Positions 14,582-24,733 are shown, numbered from the stretch's first letter. The stretch is 43,529 nt of DNA from Pantoea latae (GCF_002077695.1 NZ_MWUE01000032.1:1-43529); one strand, 5' to 3'. Numbers and translations are program-made. Notes: a model not told the origin generated them from the letters alone.

Positions 14582-15421
14582 TTACTTCTCGATCGGCAAA
14601 TCGTCCCGGCTGCCCCATTCGCCCCAGGAGCCATCATAGAGGGCAACGTTGCGCGCGCCCAGCACGGTCAGCGCCAGTATCACCACCACGGCGGTCACGC
14701 CTGAACCGCAGCTCGCCACCACCGGCTTATCCAGCTTCACGCCCGCGCGGGCGAAGATTTCGCGCAGCTCCGCTTCCGGCTTCAGCGCGCCGTTCGCCAC
14801 CAGTTCGTTCCAGGGCAGGTTAAGGCTGCGGGGAATATGACCGCGATGCAGACCCGGACGCGGCTCATCCACCTCGGCGTTAAAGCGGTTCGCCGCGCGC
14901 GCGTCAACGATCTGCGCGCCGCCTTCGTGGCTGATCAGCAGCACATCGGTCAGGCGTTTAACCTGGGTCTCGTCGAAGGTCGCGTCGAATTCCCCTTCCG
15001 GCAGCGCGACCGGTCCGGTGGCCAGCGGCAGATCGGCCGCTTTCCAGCCCTGCAGGCCGCCCGCCAGAATCGACACCTGTTCCACGCCGAACGCGCGCAG
15101 CATCCACCAGGCGCGCGGCGCGGAAAACAGGTTGCCCTCGTCGTAGACCACCAGATGCTTATCGCTGTTAACGCCCAGCTCGCGCATCGCCACGGCGAAA
15201 CGCTCGGCGCGCGGCATCATATGCGGATAGGGGCTGGTGTGATCGGAAAGCGCTTCGATATCGAAAAAAGGCGCGTTCGGCAGATGACCCGCCAGATACT
15301 CCGCCGTGATATCGCGCACCGCCTCCTGGCCAGGGGGGAGCATGCGGGCGTCCAGCACCTGCACGCTCTCCTCGGCGTAATGCTCCTGTAACCAGTCGGC
15401 GGAAACAAATATGGCTGTCAT
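14582..15421 (-). CDS. sseA: 3-mercaptopyruvate sulfurtransferase
   Basis: 279 residues (281 in E. coli) with two rhodanese domains. The active-site loop is CGSGVTA near residue 237, the form typical of mercaptopyruvate rather than thiosulfate sulfurtransferases. The enzyme moves sulfur from 3-mercaptopyruvate to thiol or cyanide acceptors. Its placement beside pepB-sseB is the same as in E. coli. Confidence 0.95.
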   Translation of the reverse strand: MTAIFVSADWLQEHYAEESVQVLDARMLPPGQEAVRDITAEYLAGHLPNAPFFDIEALSDHTSPYPHMMPRAERFAVAMRELGVNSDKHLVVYDEGNLFSAPRAWWMLRAFGVEQVSILAGGLQGWKAADLPLATGPVALPEGEFDATFDETQVKRLTDVLLISHEGGAQIVDARAANRFNAEVDEPRPGLHRGHIPRSLNLPWNELVANGALKPEAELREIFARAGVKLDKPVVASCGSGVTAVVVILALTVLGARNVALYDGSWGEWGSRDDLPIEK

Positions 15422-15562
15422 AGCAACCTCTTCTTATCGTCAGGAAAAGCCCAGTGTCGGGGAATGTGAAGGCTATCTCAAGGGCGGCATTGCTAAAATT
15501 GCGGGTTTGCGGTGAAATTGCGCGGCGAAATTATACCATCTGGGACGGGTAGGGGATTGACC

Positions 15563-18500
15563 ATGGAAAGAGCTGTTAAACGCCTGCTCTCTGGCGTCGT
15601 GCTGGGCGCAGCGCTGCTGGGCGGTGCCACCTTTATGCTGACCGCCGCCGAGCCGACCGCGCAGCAGGCGGCGAAAACGCTGAGCGTGATCGACTTTTCT
15701 GAGCTGCAGCTGGACGGCGCGGCCGCGCTGGTACTGACCTTCAACGCGCCGCTCGACGACAAGCAGGATGTCGCCGCGCAGGTCACGCTGGTTGACGACA
15801 GCAGCGGCAAGGTCGACGGCGGCTGGGAGCTGGCGCAGAACGGCAAGTCGCTGCGCTTTCGCCATCCAGAACCTTCGCGCAAGCTGACGGTCAACGTTGC
15901 GGCGGGCGTGCGCGCCGCCAGCGGCGCCACCTTAGCCAGCCCCTTTAGCCAGTCCCTGACCACGCGCGATATCCAGCCGATGGTCGGCTTCGCCAGCCGC
16001 GGTTCGCTGCTGCCGCTGCGCCTGACGCAGGGGCTTCCCGTACTGGCGCTCAACGTTTCCAGCGTCGACGTCGATTTCTTCCGCGTTAAAAGCGCCGCGA
16101 TGAACGATTTCCTCGCGCAGTGGAACTACGGCAACAATCTCTCTTACTGGCTGTCGCGCGAGCTGCTGAAAAACGCCGATCTGGTCTATACCGGCCGTTT
16201 CGACCTCAACCCGGCGCGCAACACGCGCGAGAAGCTGCAGCTACCGCTGGCGGATGTGGCGCCGCTGAAGCAGCCGGGCGTCTATCTGGCGGTGATGAAA
16301 CAGGCGGGCGCCTATAACTACACGCTGCCCGCGACGCTTTTTACCCTGAGCGACATCGGCCTGTCGCTACACCGCTTCCCCGGTGAACTGGAACTCTTTG
16401 CCCAGAGCCTGGCGAGCGGCACGCCCCTTGCCGACGTCAGCGTGCAGCTGCTGGATGAGAAGGGCCGACAGCTGGCCAGCGGCGTCAGCGACGGCGACGG
16501 TCATCTGCGCCTGCCGGCGCAGGGGAAAGGCAAACTGCTGCTCGCCACGCAAAAGGGCCAGACCTCGCTGATTGACCTTAAGCTGCCCGCGCTCGATCTG
16601 GCGGAGTTTCCCGTCGCCGGCCCGCAGGGCTACGACAAACAGCTGTTTGTTTTCGGCCCGCGCGATCTCTATCGTCCCGGCGAAACGGTGATCGTCAACG
16701 CGCTGCTGCGCGATGCCGACGGCAAGCCGCTGCCCGCGCAGCCACTGAAGGCCGAGGTGGTGCAGCCCAACGGCGAGGTGGCGCAATCCTTTGTCTGGCA
16801 GCCGGAGAACGGCTTCTATCAGCAGCGCTTCGCGCTGCCCGCTTCGGCGATGACCGGCGACTGGACGCTGCGCCTCAACAGCGGTGACGGCCAGCCGCGC
16901 AGCTGGATCTTTCACGTCGAAGATTTCCTGCCAGAGCGCATGGCGCTGACGTTGCAAAACAGCGACAGCCCGCTGTCGCCTGACGACGACGTCGTGTTCG
17001 CTATTGAAGGTCGCTATCTCTACGGCGCGCCCGCGGCGGGCAACGAACTACAGGGGCAGCTGATGTTGCGACCGGCGCGTGAGGCGGTCGCCGCGCTGCC
17101 GGGCTACCAGTTCGGCGACATCATGGAAGAAGAGAGCAAACGCAACCTGGATGATATCGACGACACGCTGGACGACGAAGGCAAGCTGCAGCTGACGGTA
17201 GAGAGCGAGTGGGCGCAGATCCATTCGCCGCTGAACCTGATCCTGCAGGCGAGCCTGCTGGAGACCGGCGGGCGACCAGTCACGCGCCGCGTAACCCAGG
17301 CGATCTGGCCCGCGCCCGCGCTGCCCGGCATTCGTCCCTTGTTCAACAGCGAATCGGTCTATGACGACCGCTACGATCGCTACACCCAACAGCCGACGGT
17401 GCCGGAAAACAGCGTCGCTGACTTTGACGTGGTGTATGCCAACAGCAAAGGCGAGAAGCTGGCGGCAGAGGATCTTGAGGTGCGGCTGATCCGCGAACGG
17501 CGCGACTACTACTGGAGCTTCTCCGACAGCGAAGGCTGGCAGATGCGCCACGACGAGAAAGATCTGCAGGAAGAGGCGCAGCGTATTTCGCTGGCGGCGG
17601 GCAGCAGCCGGAAGGTGAGCTTCCCGGTGGAGTGGGGATCCTATCGTCTTGAAGTGCAGGCCGGGGAGAAGATCGTCTCCAGCGTCCGCTTTCGCGCAGG
17701 CTACTGGTGGGAAGACAACACCAACGGCACCGGCGCGCTGCGCCCGGATCAGGTGAAGCTTAAACTCGACAAAAGCGTCTTGCGCCCCGGTGAAACCGCC
17801 CATGTGCAGGTGGAGTCCCCGGCGGCGGGCAAAGGCTATCTGATGGTGGAGTCGAGCAGCGGCACGCTCTGGTGGCGGCCGATTAGCGTGCCGGCGGGCG
17901 GCGCGACCATTGACGTGCCGCTCGACCCCAGCTGGACGCGCCACGACCTCTATCTCAGCGCCATTGTGGTGCGCGACGGCGATAAAGCCAGCGGCGCGAC
18001 GCCGAAACGCGCCGTTGGTCTGCTGCATCTGCCAATGGCGACCGAGGCGCGGCGTCTCGACCTGACGCTGGACGCGCCGCCGAAAACGCGTCCTGACCAG
18101 ACGCTAGAAGTTAAGGTGAAGGCCAGTCGCGCCGGCGGCGAACTGCCGCAGCGCATTCAGGTGCTGCTGTCGGCGGTGGACAGCGGGGTGTTAAGCATCA
18201 CCGACTATAAAACCCCCGATCCCTGGGAAGGGTTCTTTGGCCGCAAGCGCTATAACGCCGATCAGTATGACGTTTTCGGTCAGCTGATTGAGGGCGGCGG
18301 ACGCCTGGCGGCGCTGCGCTTCGGCGGCGACGGCGACGATGACTCGGCTTCGCGCGGCGGGAAAAAGCCGCTGACCCAGGTCAATATCGTGGCGCAGCAG
18401 CTGCAGACCCTGACGCTGGATAGCAACGGCGAGGGCACGCTGGCGCTGCCGATCCCGCAGTTCAACGGCGAGCTGCGGCTGATGGCGCAGGCGTGGAGCG

Positions 18501-20446
18501 ACGACAGCTTTGGCGCGGCGGATCGCAAAGTGGTGGTGGCCGCGCCGCTGATCAGCGAGCTGGCGACGCCGCGCTTTATGGCCAGCGGCGATCAGGCGAT
18601 GCTGGCGCTCGATCTCACTAACCTCACCGACGCGCCACAGTCGCTGAAGGTCGAGGTGCAAACCCAGGGGCTGCTGGCACTGAGCGGCGCCGCCTCCCAT
18701 CGCGTTCAACTGGCGAAAGGGGCGCGCACCACGCTGCATATTCCGGTGAAAGCGCAGGGCGGCTTCGGCGAAGGCGCGGTGCAGGTGCGGGTCTCCGGGC
18801 TAACGCTGGCGGGCGAAGCGCTGGCCGACAGCCAGCGCAGCTGGACCATCGGCGTACGTCCCGCCTATCCGGCGCAGACGCTGAGTTTCGACGGCGAGAT
18901 GCAGGCCGGGCAGAGCTGGCAGCTGCCCGCCAGCGCCTTTAGCGGGCTGCAGCCTGACACGCTAATCGGCCAGCTCTCGCTCAGCAACCAGCCGCCGCTG
19001 AACATCGCCTCCTATATCAGCGCGCTGTACGCCTATCCCTACGGCTGCCTGGAGCAGACCGCCAGCGGCATCTGGCCGTCGGTGTTCACGAATCAGGCGC
19101 AGCTTCGCGCCATGGGCATTAAAACAGGCAGCGACGAGGCGCGCCGCGCCGCCGTCGATACCGGCATCGCGCGTCTGACGGGCATGCAGCGCGGCAACGG
19201 CAGCTTCGGCCTGTGGAGCAAAGAAAGCGAAGAGGAATTCTGGCTGACCGCCTATGTCACCGATTTTCTGCTGCGCGCCAGCGAAGCGGGCTACGGCGTA
19301 CCGGCCGAGACAATCGCCCGCGCCGACGAACGGCTGCTGCGCTATCTGCAGGATCCGGCGCAGATCGACACGCACGGCAGCAGCGACGAAGAGGCGCTGC
19401 GCTTCAGCGTGCAGGCCTACGCGGGTATGGTGCTGGCGCGTCAGCAGCAGGCGCCGCTTGGCGCGCTGCGCGCCCTCTACGAGAAGCGCGACAAGGCGAA
19501 ATCGGGACTGGCGCTGGCGCAGCTTGGCGTGGCGCTGAAGCTGATGGGCGATGCGCAGCGCGCCCAGCTGGCGCTGGCACAGGGCGTTGGCCTGACGCGC
19601 GCCTCAGACAACTGGCTGGGCGATTACGGCACGCCGCTGCGCGACCGCGCCCTGATCCTCGCGCTGCTGGCGGAGAATCAGCTGATGCCGGACGCGCAGC
19701 GCGCGCTGATGAACGATCTGGCGAAAGAGGCGCGCGGCCAGCGCTGGTTCTCAACCCAGGAAAACAACGCGCTGTTTCTCGCGGCGCGCACGCTGCAGCA
19801 GCATAAGGGCGAAGCCTGGCAGGCGACGCTGGCGGGCGAGGCGCAGCCGCTGGAGAGCAGTGCACCGCTGACGCAGGGATTGAATGAGAGCCAGCTGCAG
19901 CGCGGCGTGACGCTGACCAGCCGCAGCCAGGCGCCGCTCTACGGCGTGCTCAACGTAACCGGCTATCCGCTCGCCGCGCCGACGCCGATGCACAACGTGC
20001 TCAACATCACCCGCGACTACTTTACGCTCGACGGCAAACCGGCGGATCTCGATAACCTCAGCAGCGGCCAGCTGCTGGTGGTGCGGCTGAAGATTTCCGC
20101 CAGCAAACGCGTCAGCGACGCGCTGGTGGTGGATCTGCTGCCGGCCGGTCTGGAGCTGGAAAACCAGAACCTCAGCGACAGCAGCGCCAGCCTCGGCGAC
20201 GGCGCAGATGCGCTGAAAGAGAGCATGATGGATATGCAGCAGGCGGATATCCGGCATATCGAATTCCGCGACGATCGCTTTGTCACGGCGCTGGCGCTGA
20301 GCGGCTACAAAACCGAGACGCTGCTCTATCTGGCGCGCGCCGTGACGCCGGGCAGCTACCGGCTGCCGCCGCCGCAGGTCGAGTCGATGTACGTGCCGGA
20401 GTGGCGCGCGGTCGGCGCGACGCCGGAGAAAATCAGTGTCCGGTAA
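15563..20446 (+). CDS. yfhM: Bacterial alpha-2-macroglobulin YfhM
   Basis: A large periplasmic protease trap of 1627 residues (1653 in E. coli). The thioester motif CLEQ is intact at Cys1162 (YGCLEQTASG). Macroglobulin domains precede it and a six-hairpin-like TED domain follows. The start at 15563 has AGGGG seven bases upstream; an in-frame ATG at 15512 has none. Its N-terminus (MERAVKRLLSGVVLGAALLGG) is hydrophobic but has no lipobox cysteine, unlike E. coli YfhM, which is a lipoprotein. pbpC begins three bases after its stop; the two are thought to cooperate in defence when the wall is breached. Confidence 0.95.
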   Translation: MERAVKRLLSGVVLGAALLGGATFMLTAAEPTAQQAAKTLSVIDFSELQLDGAAALVLTFNAPLDDKQDVAAQVTLVDDSSGKVDGGWELAQNGKSLRFRHPEPSRKLTVNVAAGVRAASGATLASPFSQSLTTRDIQPMVGFASRGSLLPLRLTQGLPVLALNVSSVDVDFFRVKSAAMNDFLAQWNYGNNLSYWLSRELLKNADLVYTGRFDLNPARNTREKLQLPLADVAPLKQPGVYLAVMKQAGAYNYTLPATLFTLSDIGLSLHRFPGELELFAQSLASGTPLADVSVQLLDEKGRQLASGVSDGDGHLRLPAQGKGKLLLATQKGQTSLIDLKLPALDLAEFPVAGPQGYDKQLFVFGPRDLYRPGETVIVNALLRDADGKPLPAQPLKAEVVQPNGEVAQSFVWQPENGFYQQRFALPASAMTGDWTLRLNSGDGQPRSWIFHVEDFLPERMALTLQNSDSPLSPDDDVVFAIEGRYLYGAPAAGNELQGQLMLRPAREAVAALPGYQFGDIMEEESKRNLDDIDDTLDDEGKLQLTVESEWAQIHSPLNLILQASLLETGGRPVTRRVTQAIWPAPALPGIRPLFNSESVYDDRYDRYTQQPTVPENSVADFDVVYANSKGEKLAAEDLEVRLIRERRDYYWSFSDSEGWQMRHDEKDLQEEAQRISLAAGSSRKVSFPVEWGSYRLEVQAGEKIVSSVRFRAGYWWEDNTNGTGALRPDQVKLKLDKSVLRPGETAHVQVESPAAGKGYLMVESSSGTLWWRPISVPAGGATIDVPLDPSWTRHDLYLSAIVVRDGDKASGATPKRAVGLLHLPMATEARRLDLTLDAPPKTRPDQTLEVKVKASRAGGELPQRIQVLLSAVDSGVLSITDYKTPDPWEGFFGRKRYNADQYDVFGQLIEGGGRLAALRFGGDGDDDSASRGGKKPLTQVNIVAQQLQTLTLDSNGEGTLALPIPQFNGELRLMAQAWSDDSFGAADRKVVVAAPLISELATPRFMASGDQAMLALDLTNLTDAPQSLKVEVQTQGLLALSGAASHRVQLAKGARTTLHIPVKAQGGFGEGAVQVRVSGLTLAGEALADSQRSWTIGVRPAYPAQTLSFDGEMQAGQSWQLPASAFSGLQPDTLIGQLSLSNQPPLNIASYISALYAYPYGCLEQTASGIWPSVFTNQAQLRAMGIKTGSDEARRAAVDTGIARLTGMQRGNGSFGLWSKESEEEFWLTAYVTDFLLRASEAGYGVPAETIARADERLLRYLQDPAQIDTHGSSDEEALRFSVQAYAGMVLARQQQAPLGALRALYEKRDKAKSGLALAQLGVALKLMGDAQRAQLALAQGVGLTRASDNWLGDYGTPLRDRALILALLAENQLMPDAQRALMNDLAKEARGQRWFSTQENNALFLAARTLQQHKGEAWQATLAGEAQPLESSAPLTQGLNESQLQRGVTLTSRSQAPLYGVLNVTGYPLAAPTPMHNVLNITRDYFTLDGKPADLDNLSSGQLLVVRLKISASKRVSDALVVDLLPAGLELENQNLSDSSASLGDGADALKESMMDMQQADIRHIEFRDDRFVTALALSGYKTETLLYLARAVTPGSYRLPPPQVESMYVPEWRAVGATPEKISVR

Positions 20447-20449
20447 GCG

Positions 20450-22774
20450 ATGAAGCAACAGGGCGGGAAAACGCGGTGGCGCTGGCTGCCGCTGGCTTTT
20501 TTAGCGCTTCTGCTGGCGCTGTTCGGCCTGGATAGGCTGTTTCCGCTGCCGCTGCGCGAGGTGCAGCCGGCGCGCGTGGTAGTGGCGGAAGATGGCACGC
20601 CGCTCTGGCGCTTCGCCGATCAGCAGGGCGTCTGGCGCTATCCGGTCACGCTCGACGAGGTGGCGCCCGCCTATCTCGAGGCGCTGCTCAACTATGAAGA
20701 TCGCTGGTTCTGGCGTCATCCAGGCATCAACCCCGTGGCGATTCTGCGCGCGGCGGGGCAGAACCTGCGCGCGGGCACCATCGTTTCCGGCGGCAGTACG
20801 CTGACGATGCAGGTGGCGCGTCTGATCGATCCGCAGCCGCGCACGCTGCGCGGCAAGGCGGTGCAGGCGTGGCGCGCGCTGCAGCTGGAGTGGCACTTGT
20901 CGAAGCGTGACATTCTGACGCTCTACCTGAATCGCGCGCCCTTTGGCGGCACGGTGGAGGGGGTGGGCGCGGCGAGCTGGATCTGGCTCGGCAAGCCGCC
21001 GTCTCAGCTGACGCAGGGCGAAGCCGCGCTGCTGGCGGTGCTGCCGCAGGCGCCCGGCCGGCTGCGACCCGACCGCTGGCCGCAGCGCGCCGAAGCGGCG
21101 CGCAACAAGGTGCTGCGGCGGCTGGCGGAAAACCGCGTCTGGCCGCAGCAGCGGGTCGACGAGATCCTGCAGGAGCCGGTCTGGCTGCCGCCGCGCCAGA
21201 TGCCGCAGACCGCGCCGCTGCTGGCGCGCCGTCTGCTGCAGCTCTCGCCGCAGAACAAGATTGTGTCGACGATCGATTTTTCACTACAGCGCGAGCTGGA
21301 AAGCCTCACCGCCGCGCTCAGGCCACAGTTGCCGCCGCGCACCTCGCTGGCGATGCTGGTAGTGGATCACACCGATATGCGCGTGCGCGGCTACGTCGGC
21401 TCGGTGGATCTGCGCGACGACAGCCGTTTCGGCCATGTCGATATGATCGCCAGCGTGCGCTCGCCGGGATCGCTGCTGAAACCCTTTATCTACGGCATGG
21501 CGCTCGACGACGGCCTGATCCACGGCGAATCGCTGCTGCAGGATGTACCGCGCCGCTTTGGTGACTACCGGCCCGGCAATTTCGACAGCGGCTTTCACGG
21601 CCCGGTCAGCGCCAGCGAGGCGCTGAAGCGATCGCTGAACCTGCCTGCGGTGCAGCTGCTGGACGCGCTCGGACCGAAAAGCGTAACGGCGCGGCTGCGC
21701 AACGTGGGGCTGAACCTGCGCTTCCCGCCGGGCGCGGAGCCTAACCTGTCGCTGGCGCTGGGCGGAACCGGCACGCGTCTGGATGAGCTGGTAGCGGCCT
21801 ACAGCGCCTTCGCCCGTCAGGGCAACGCCGCGCAGCTGCGCTGGCTGGCGGACCAGCCGCTGCAGCAGCGTCGCCTGCTGTCGCCGGGCGCAGCCTGGAT
21901 CGTACGACGTATGCTGGCGGGCGAGGCGCAACCCTCGGCCAGCGGCACGGCGGGCGACATCGTGCCGCTGGCGTGGAAAACCGGCACCAGCTACGGCTAC
22001 CGCGACGCCTGGACGATTGGCATTACGCCGCGCTATCTCATCGGCGTCTGGGTTGGACGACCGGACGCCACGCCGGTCGCCGGGCAGTTCGGCTTCGCCT
22101 CGGCGGTGCCGGTGATGCATCAGGTGGCGAATCTGCTCGCCGGACATATGCCGGCCGGCGGCACGCCGCGCGATCCGCGTCCCGCCTCGGTCAGCGCGCA
22201 GAGTATCTGCTGGCCGGGCGGCCAGCCGCTGCCTGCTGGCGATGAGAACTGCCGCCAGCGCCGTCAGAGCTGGGTGCTCAACCAGACCGTGCCGCCGACG
22301 CTGCTGGCGCCAGGTCAGGAGGGGATCAACGGCCTGCGGCTGCGCTACTGGCAAAGCCCGCAGGGCGCGCGCGTGGCGGCGGACTGCCCCGACGCGCAGA
22401 GCCGCGAGCGGCTGATGTGGCCGCTGCCGCTCGAGCCCTGGCTGCCGCAGGCCGAGCGACGCGCGCAGCGCCTGCCGCCAATCGATCCCGCCTGCCCGCC
22501 GTTACAGCAGGGCAACGCGCCGCCGATGATCGTCACCGGCGTCATCAACGGACAGCATCTGCAGCCGCTGCCCGGCAGCGCGGTGCTGCTGCTGCCGGTG
22601 GCGGTGCAGGGCGGCCAGGGCGCGCGTCGCTGGTGGTTTTTAAACGGCGAACCCGTGGAGCAAACGGAGGCATCGAACCGCGTGCAGCTGGCGCTGCGCG
22701 AGGCCGGCCCCTGTCAGCTGGTGGTGATGGATGAGGCGGGACAGCTGGCCAGCGTCGCCTTTACCCGCGACTGA
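20450..22774 (+). CDS. pbpC: Penicillin-binding protein 1C
   Basis: 774 residues (770 in E. coli). An N-terminal membrane anchor (about 10-32) is followed by a GT51 glycosyltransferase domain with catalytic Glu83 in NYEDRWFWRHPG and the GGSTLTMQ motif. Then comes a transpeptidase domain with Ser341-Lys344 (SLLK), SLN (395-397) and KTGTS (510-514), and the BiPBP_C tail. It polymerises glycan strands; its transpeptidase role in E. coli is uncertain. It forms an operon with yfhM and shows no terminator before ndk. Confidence 0.96.
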   Translation: MKQQGGKTRWRWLPLAFLALLLALFGLDRLFPLPLREVQPARVVVAEDGTPLWRFADQQGVWRYPVTLDEVAPAYLEALLNYEDRWFWRHPGINPVAILRAAGQNLRAGTIVSGGSTLTMQVARLIDPQPRTLRGKAVQAWRALQLEWHLSKRDILTLYLNRAPFGGTVEGVGAASWIWLGKPPSQLTQGEAALLAVLPQAPGRLRPDRWPQRAEAARNKVLRRLAENRVWPQQRVDEILQEPVWLPPRQMPQTAPLLARRLLQLSPQNKIVSTIDFSLQRELESLTAALRPQLPPRTSLAMLVVDHTDMRVRGYVGSVDLRDDSRFGHVDMIASVRSPGSLLKPFIYGMALDDGLIHGESLLQDVPRRFGDYRPGNFDSGFHGPVSASEALKRSLNLPAVQLLDALGPKSVTARLRNVGLNLRFPPGAEPNLSLALGGTGTRLDELVAAYSAFARQGNAAQLRWLADQPLQQRRLLSPGAAWIVRRMLAGEAQPSASGTAGDIVPLAWKTGTSYGYRDAWTIGITPRYLIGVWVGRPDATPVAGQFGFASAVPVMHQVANLLAGHMPAGGTPRDPRPASVSAQSICWPGGQPLPAGDENCRQRRQSWVLNQTVPPTLLAPGQEGINGLRLRYWQSPQGARVAADCPDAQSRERLMWPLPLEPWLPQAERRAQRLPPIDPACPPLQQGNAPPMIVTGVINGQHLQPLPGSAVLLLPVAVQGGQGARRWWFLNGEPVEQTEASNRVQLALREAGPCQLVVMDEAGQLASVAFTRD

Positions 22775-22852
22775 ACCGCGGCCTGTTGCACAAAATTTGC
22801 CTGCCTGCACCGACGAAAATCAATAAATTTCCATAAATCATACGATAGCTAA

Positions 22853-22881
22853 TAGGCAACGCCCGTTGATCTCCCTATAAT
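22853..22881 (+). promoter_or_regulatory. ndk promoter
   Basis: TAGGCA (22853-22858) and a perfect TATAAT (22876-22881) with a 17-bp spacer, 65 bp upstream of the ndk start. Confidence 0.7.
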
Positions 22882-22945
22882 CGGCGCGTTTTCTTACCGG
22901 GAGCGGGTTCCCGGTTTCTTCAGGATGCTAAAGACAGAGGTCAAC

Positions 22946-23377
22946 ATGGCAATCGAACGTACCTTCTCCATCATTAAACCAAACGCCGTTGCTAAAAACG
23001 TGATTGGCGCCATCTACAACCGTTTTGAGAGCGCAGGCTTCAAAATCGTTGGCGCTAAAATGCTGCAGCTGAGCAAAGAGCAGGCTGAAGGTTTCTACGC
23101 TGAGCACCAGGGCAAACCGTTCTTCGACGGCCTGGTCGAGTTCATGACTTCTGGTCCGGTTGTGGTGTCTGTGCTGGAAGGCGAAAACGCCGTTCAGCGT
23201 CACCGCGATCTGATGGGCGCCACCAACCCGGCTAACGCCCTGGCTGGCACCCTGCGCGCTGACTACGCAGACAGCTTCACCGAAAACGCCACACACGGCT
23301 CTGACTCTGCCGAGTCTGCCGCGCGTGAAATCGCCTACTTCTTCGGCGAAAACGAGATCTGCCCGCGCACGCGTTAA
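22946..23377 (+). CDS. ndk: Nucleoside diphosphate kinase
   Basis: 143 residues, identical in length to E. coli Ndk. The phosphorylated residue is His117 in NATHGSDS. It exchanges terminal phosphates between nucleoside triphosphates and diphosphates. The start at 22946 gives the conserved MAIERTFSIIKPNAVAKNV; an in-frame ATG 21 bases upstream would add seven residues not found in the family. Confidence 0.97.
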   Translation: MAIERTFSIIKPNAVAKNVIGAIYNRFESAGFKIVGAKMLQLSKEQAEGFYAEHQGKPFFDGLVEFMTSGPVVVSVLEGENAVQRHRDLMGATNPANALAGTLRADYADSFTENATHGSDSAESAAREIAYFFGENEICPRTR

Positions 23378-23440
23378 TCGCGTCGAGGCCAGCTGGAGCG
23401 CGCGCTTTACAAATTTGTTGCTAGCGCGTTGCCCTCTACC

Positions 23441-23469
23441 CTGGCATCACACCGCAGATGTTGTACAAT
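23441..23469 (+). promoter_or_regulatory. Promoter upstream of rlmN
   Basis: CTGGCA (23441-23446), a 17-bp spacer and TACAAT (23464-23469). Transcription would begin near 23476, at the left arm of the hairpin that follows. Confidence 0.55.
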
Positions 23470-23474
23470 ATCGC

Positions 23475-23513
23475 GCCCTTGTTGAGCCTGGCTCAGCAAG
23501 GGCGTCTTTTTTT
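23475..23513 (+). terminator. Intrinsic terminator between ndk and rlmN
   Basis: Arms GCCCTTG (23475-23481) and CAAGGGC (23497-23503) with inner TGAGCC/GGCTCA pairing, then GTC and seven T. It ends ndk transcripts. Because a promoter sits directly in front, it may also attenuate the rlmN transcript. Confidence 0.85.
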
Positions 23514-23563
23514 CCTATCCTTAACCAGAGCCATAACGTGTAATAACGAGGCCAGAGAACATT

Positions 23564-24733
23564 ATGTCCGAACAGATTGTGACGCCGTCGTCCGCTTCCC
23601 CCGTTGTTGTCGCCCCTAAAAGCGAAAAAATTAACCTGCTCGATCTTAATCGCCAGCAGATGCGCGAGCTTTTCCTCTCGATGGGCGAAAAGCCGTTCCG
23701 CGCCGATCAGGTGATGAAGTGGATGTATCACTACTGCTGCGATGATTTCGAGCAGATGACCGACATCAACAAGGTGCTGCGCAACAAGCTGAGCCAGATC
23801 GCGGAAATTCGCGCGCCGGAAGTGGCGGAAGAGATGCGTTCCAGCGACGGCACCATCAAGTGGGCGATCCGCGTCGGCGATCAGCTGGTGGAAACCGTTT
23901 ATATTCCGGAAGACGATCGCGCCACGCTCTGCGTCTCCTCGCAGGTGGGCTGCGCGCTGGAGTGTAAATTCTGTTCGACGGCGCAGCAGGGCTTCAACCG
24001 CAATCTGCGCGTTTCCGAGATCATCGGACAGGTGTGGCGCGCGGCGAAAATCATCGGCGCCGCGAAGGTGACCGGCCAGCGTCCTATCACCAACGTGGTG
24101 ATGATGGGCATGGGCGAGCCGCTGCTCAATCTTAACAATGTCGTGCCGGCGATGGAGATCATGCTGGACGACTTCGGTTTCGGCCTGTCGAAACGTCGCG
24201 TTACGCTCTCGACTTCTGGCGTGGTGCCGGCGCTGGATAAGCTGGGCGATATGATCGACGTCGCGCTGGCGATTTCGCTGCACGCGCCGAACGACAAGCT
24301 GCGCGACGATATCGTACCGATTAACAAGAAGTACAATATCGAGATGTTCCTCGGCGCGGTGAAGCGCTATCTGGCGAAATCAAACGCCAACCAGGGACGC
24401 GTCACCATCGAGTACGTCATGCTGGACCACGTCAACGACAGCACCGACGACGCCCATGAGCTGGCGGTGCTGCTGAAAGAGACACCGTGCAAAATTAACC
24501 TGATCCCGTGGAACCCCTTCCCAGGCGCGCCTTACGGCCGCAGCTCCAACAGCCGGGTTGACCGCTTCGCGAAAGTGCTGATGGAGTACGGCTTTACCAC
24601 TATCGTGCGTAAAACCCGCGGCGACGACATCGACGCGGCATGCGGACAGCTGGCGGGCGACGTGATCGACCGCACCAAGCGTACGATGCGTAAAAAAATG
24701 GCGGGCGAGCCCATCTCTGTGAAGGCGCTCTGA
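23564..24733 (+). CDS. rlmN: Radical SAM methyltransferase RlmN (23S rRNA A2503 / tRNA A37)
   Basis: 389 residues (384 in E. coli). The radical SAM motif CxxxCxxC is Cys130-Cys134-Cys137 (GCALECKFC). The methyl-carrying cysteine near the C-terminus lies in DIDAACGQL, about residue 360. RlmN makes 2-methyladenosine at A2503 of 23S rRNA and A37 of some tRNAs and needs a [4Fe-4S] cluster, so it depends on whichever cluster-assembly system this strain retains. Confidence 0.97.
   Translation: MSEQIVTPSSASPVVVAPKSEKINLLDLNRQQMRELFLSMGEKPFRADQVMKWMYHYCCDDFEQMTDINKVLRNKLSQIAEIRAPEVAEEMRSSDGTIKWAIRVGDQLVETVYIPEDDRATLCVSSQVGCALECKFCSTAQQGFNRNLRVSEIIGQVWRAAKIIGAAKVTGQRPITNVVMMGMGEPLLNLNNVVPAMEIMLDDFGFGLSKRRVTLSTSGVVPALDKLGDMIDVALAISLHAPNDKLRDDIVPINKKYNIEMFLGAVKRYLAKSNANQGRVTIEYVMLDHVNDSTDDAHELAVLLKETPCKINLIPWNPFPGAPYGRSSNSRVDRFAKVLMEYGFTTIVRKTRGDDIDAACGQLAGDVIDRTKRTMRKKMAGEPISVKAL

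Noticed and set aside
12430..14646. Very long minus-strand open frame (738 codons) antisense to pepB and sseB
   Set aside because: It mirrors the codon pattern of the G+C-rich genes on the other strand, is full of Arg/His/Gln low-complexity sequence and resembles no family. It is a shadow frame.
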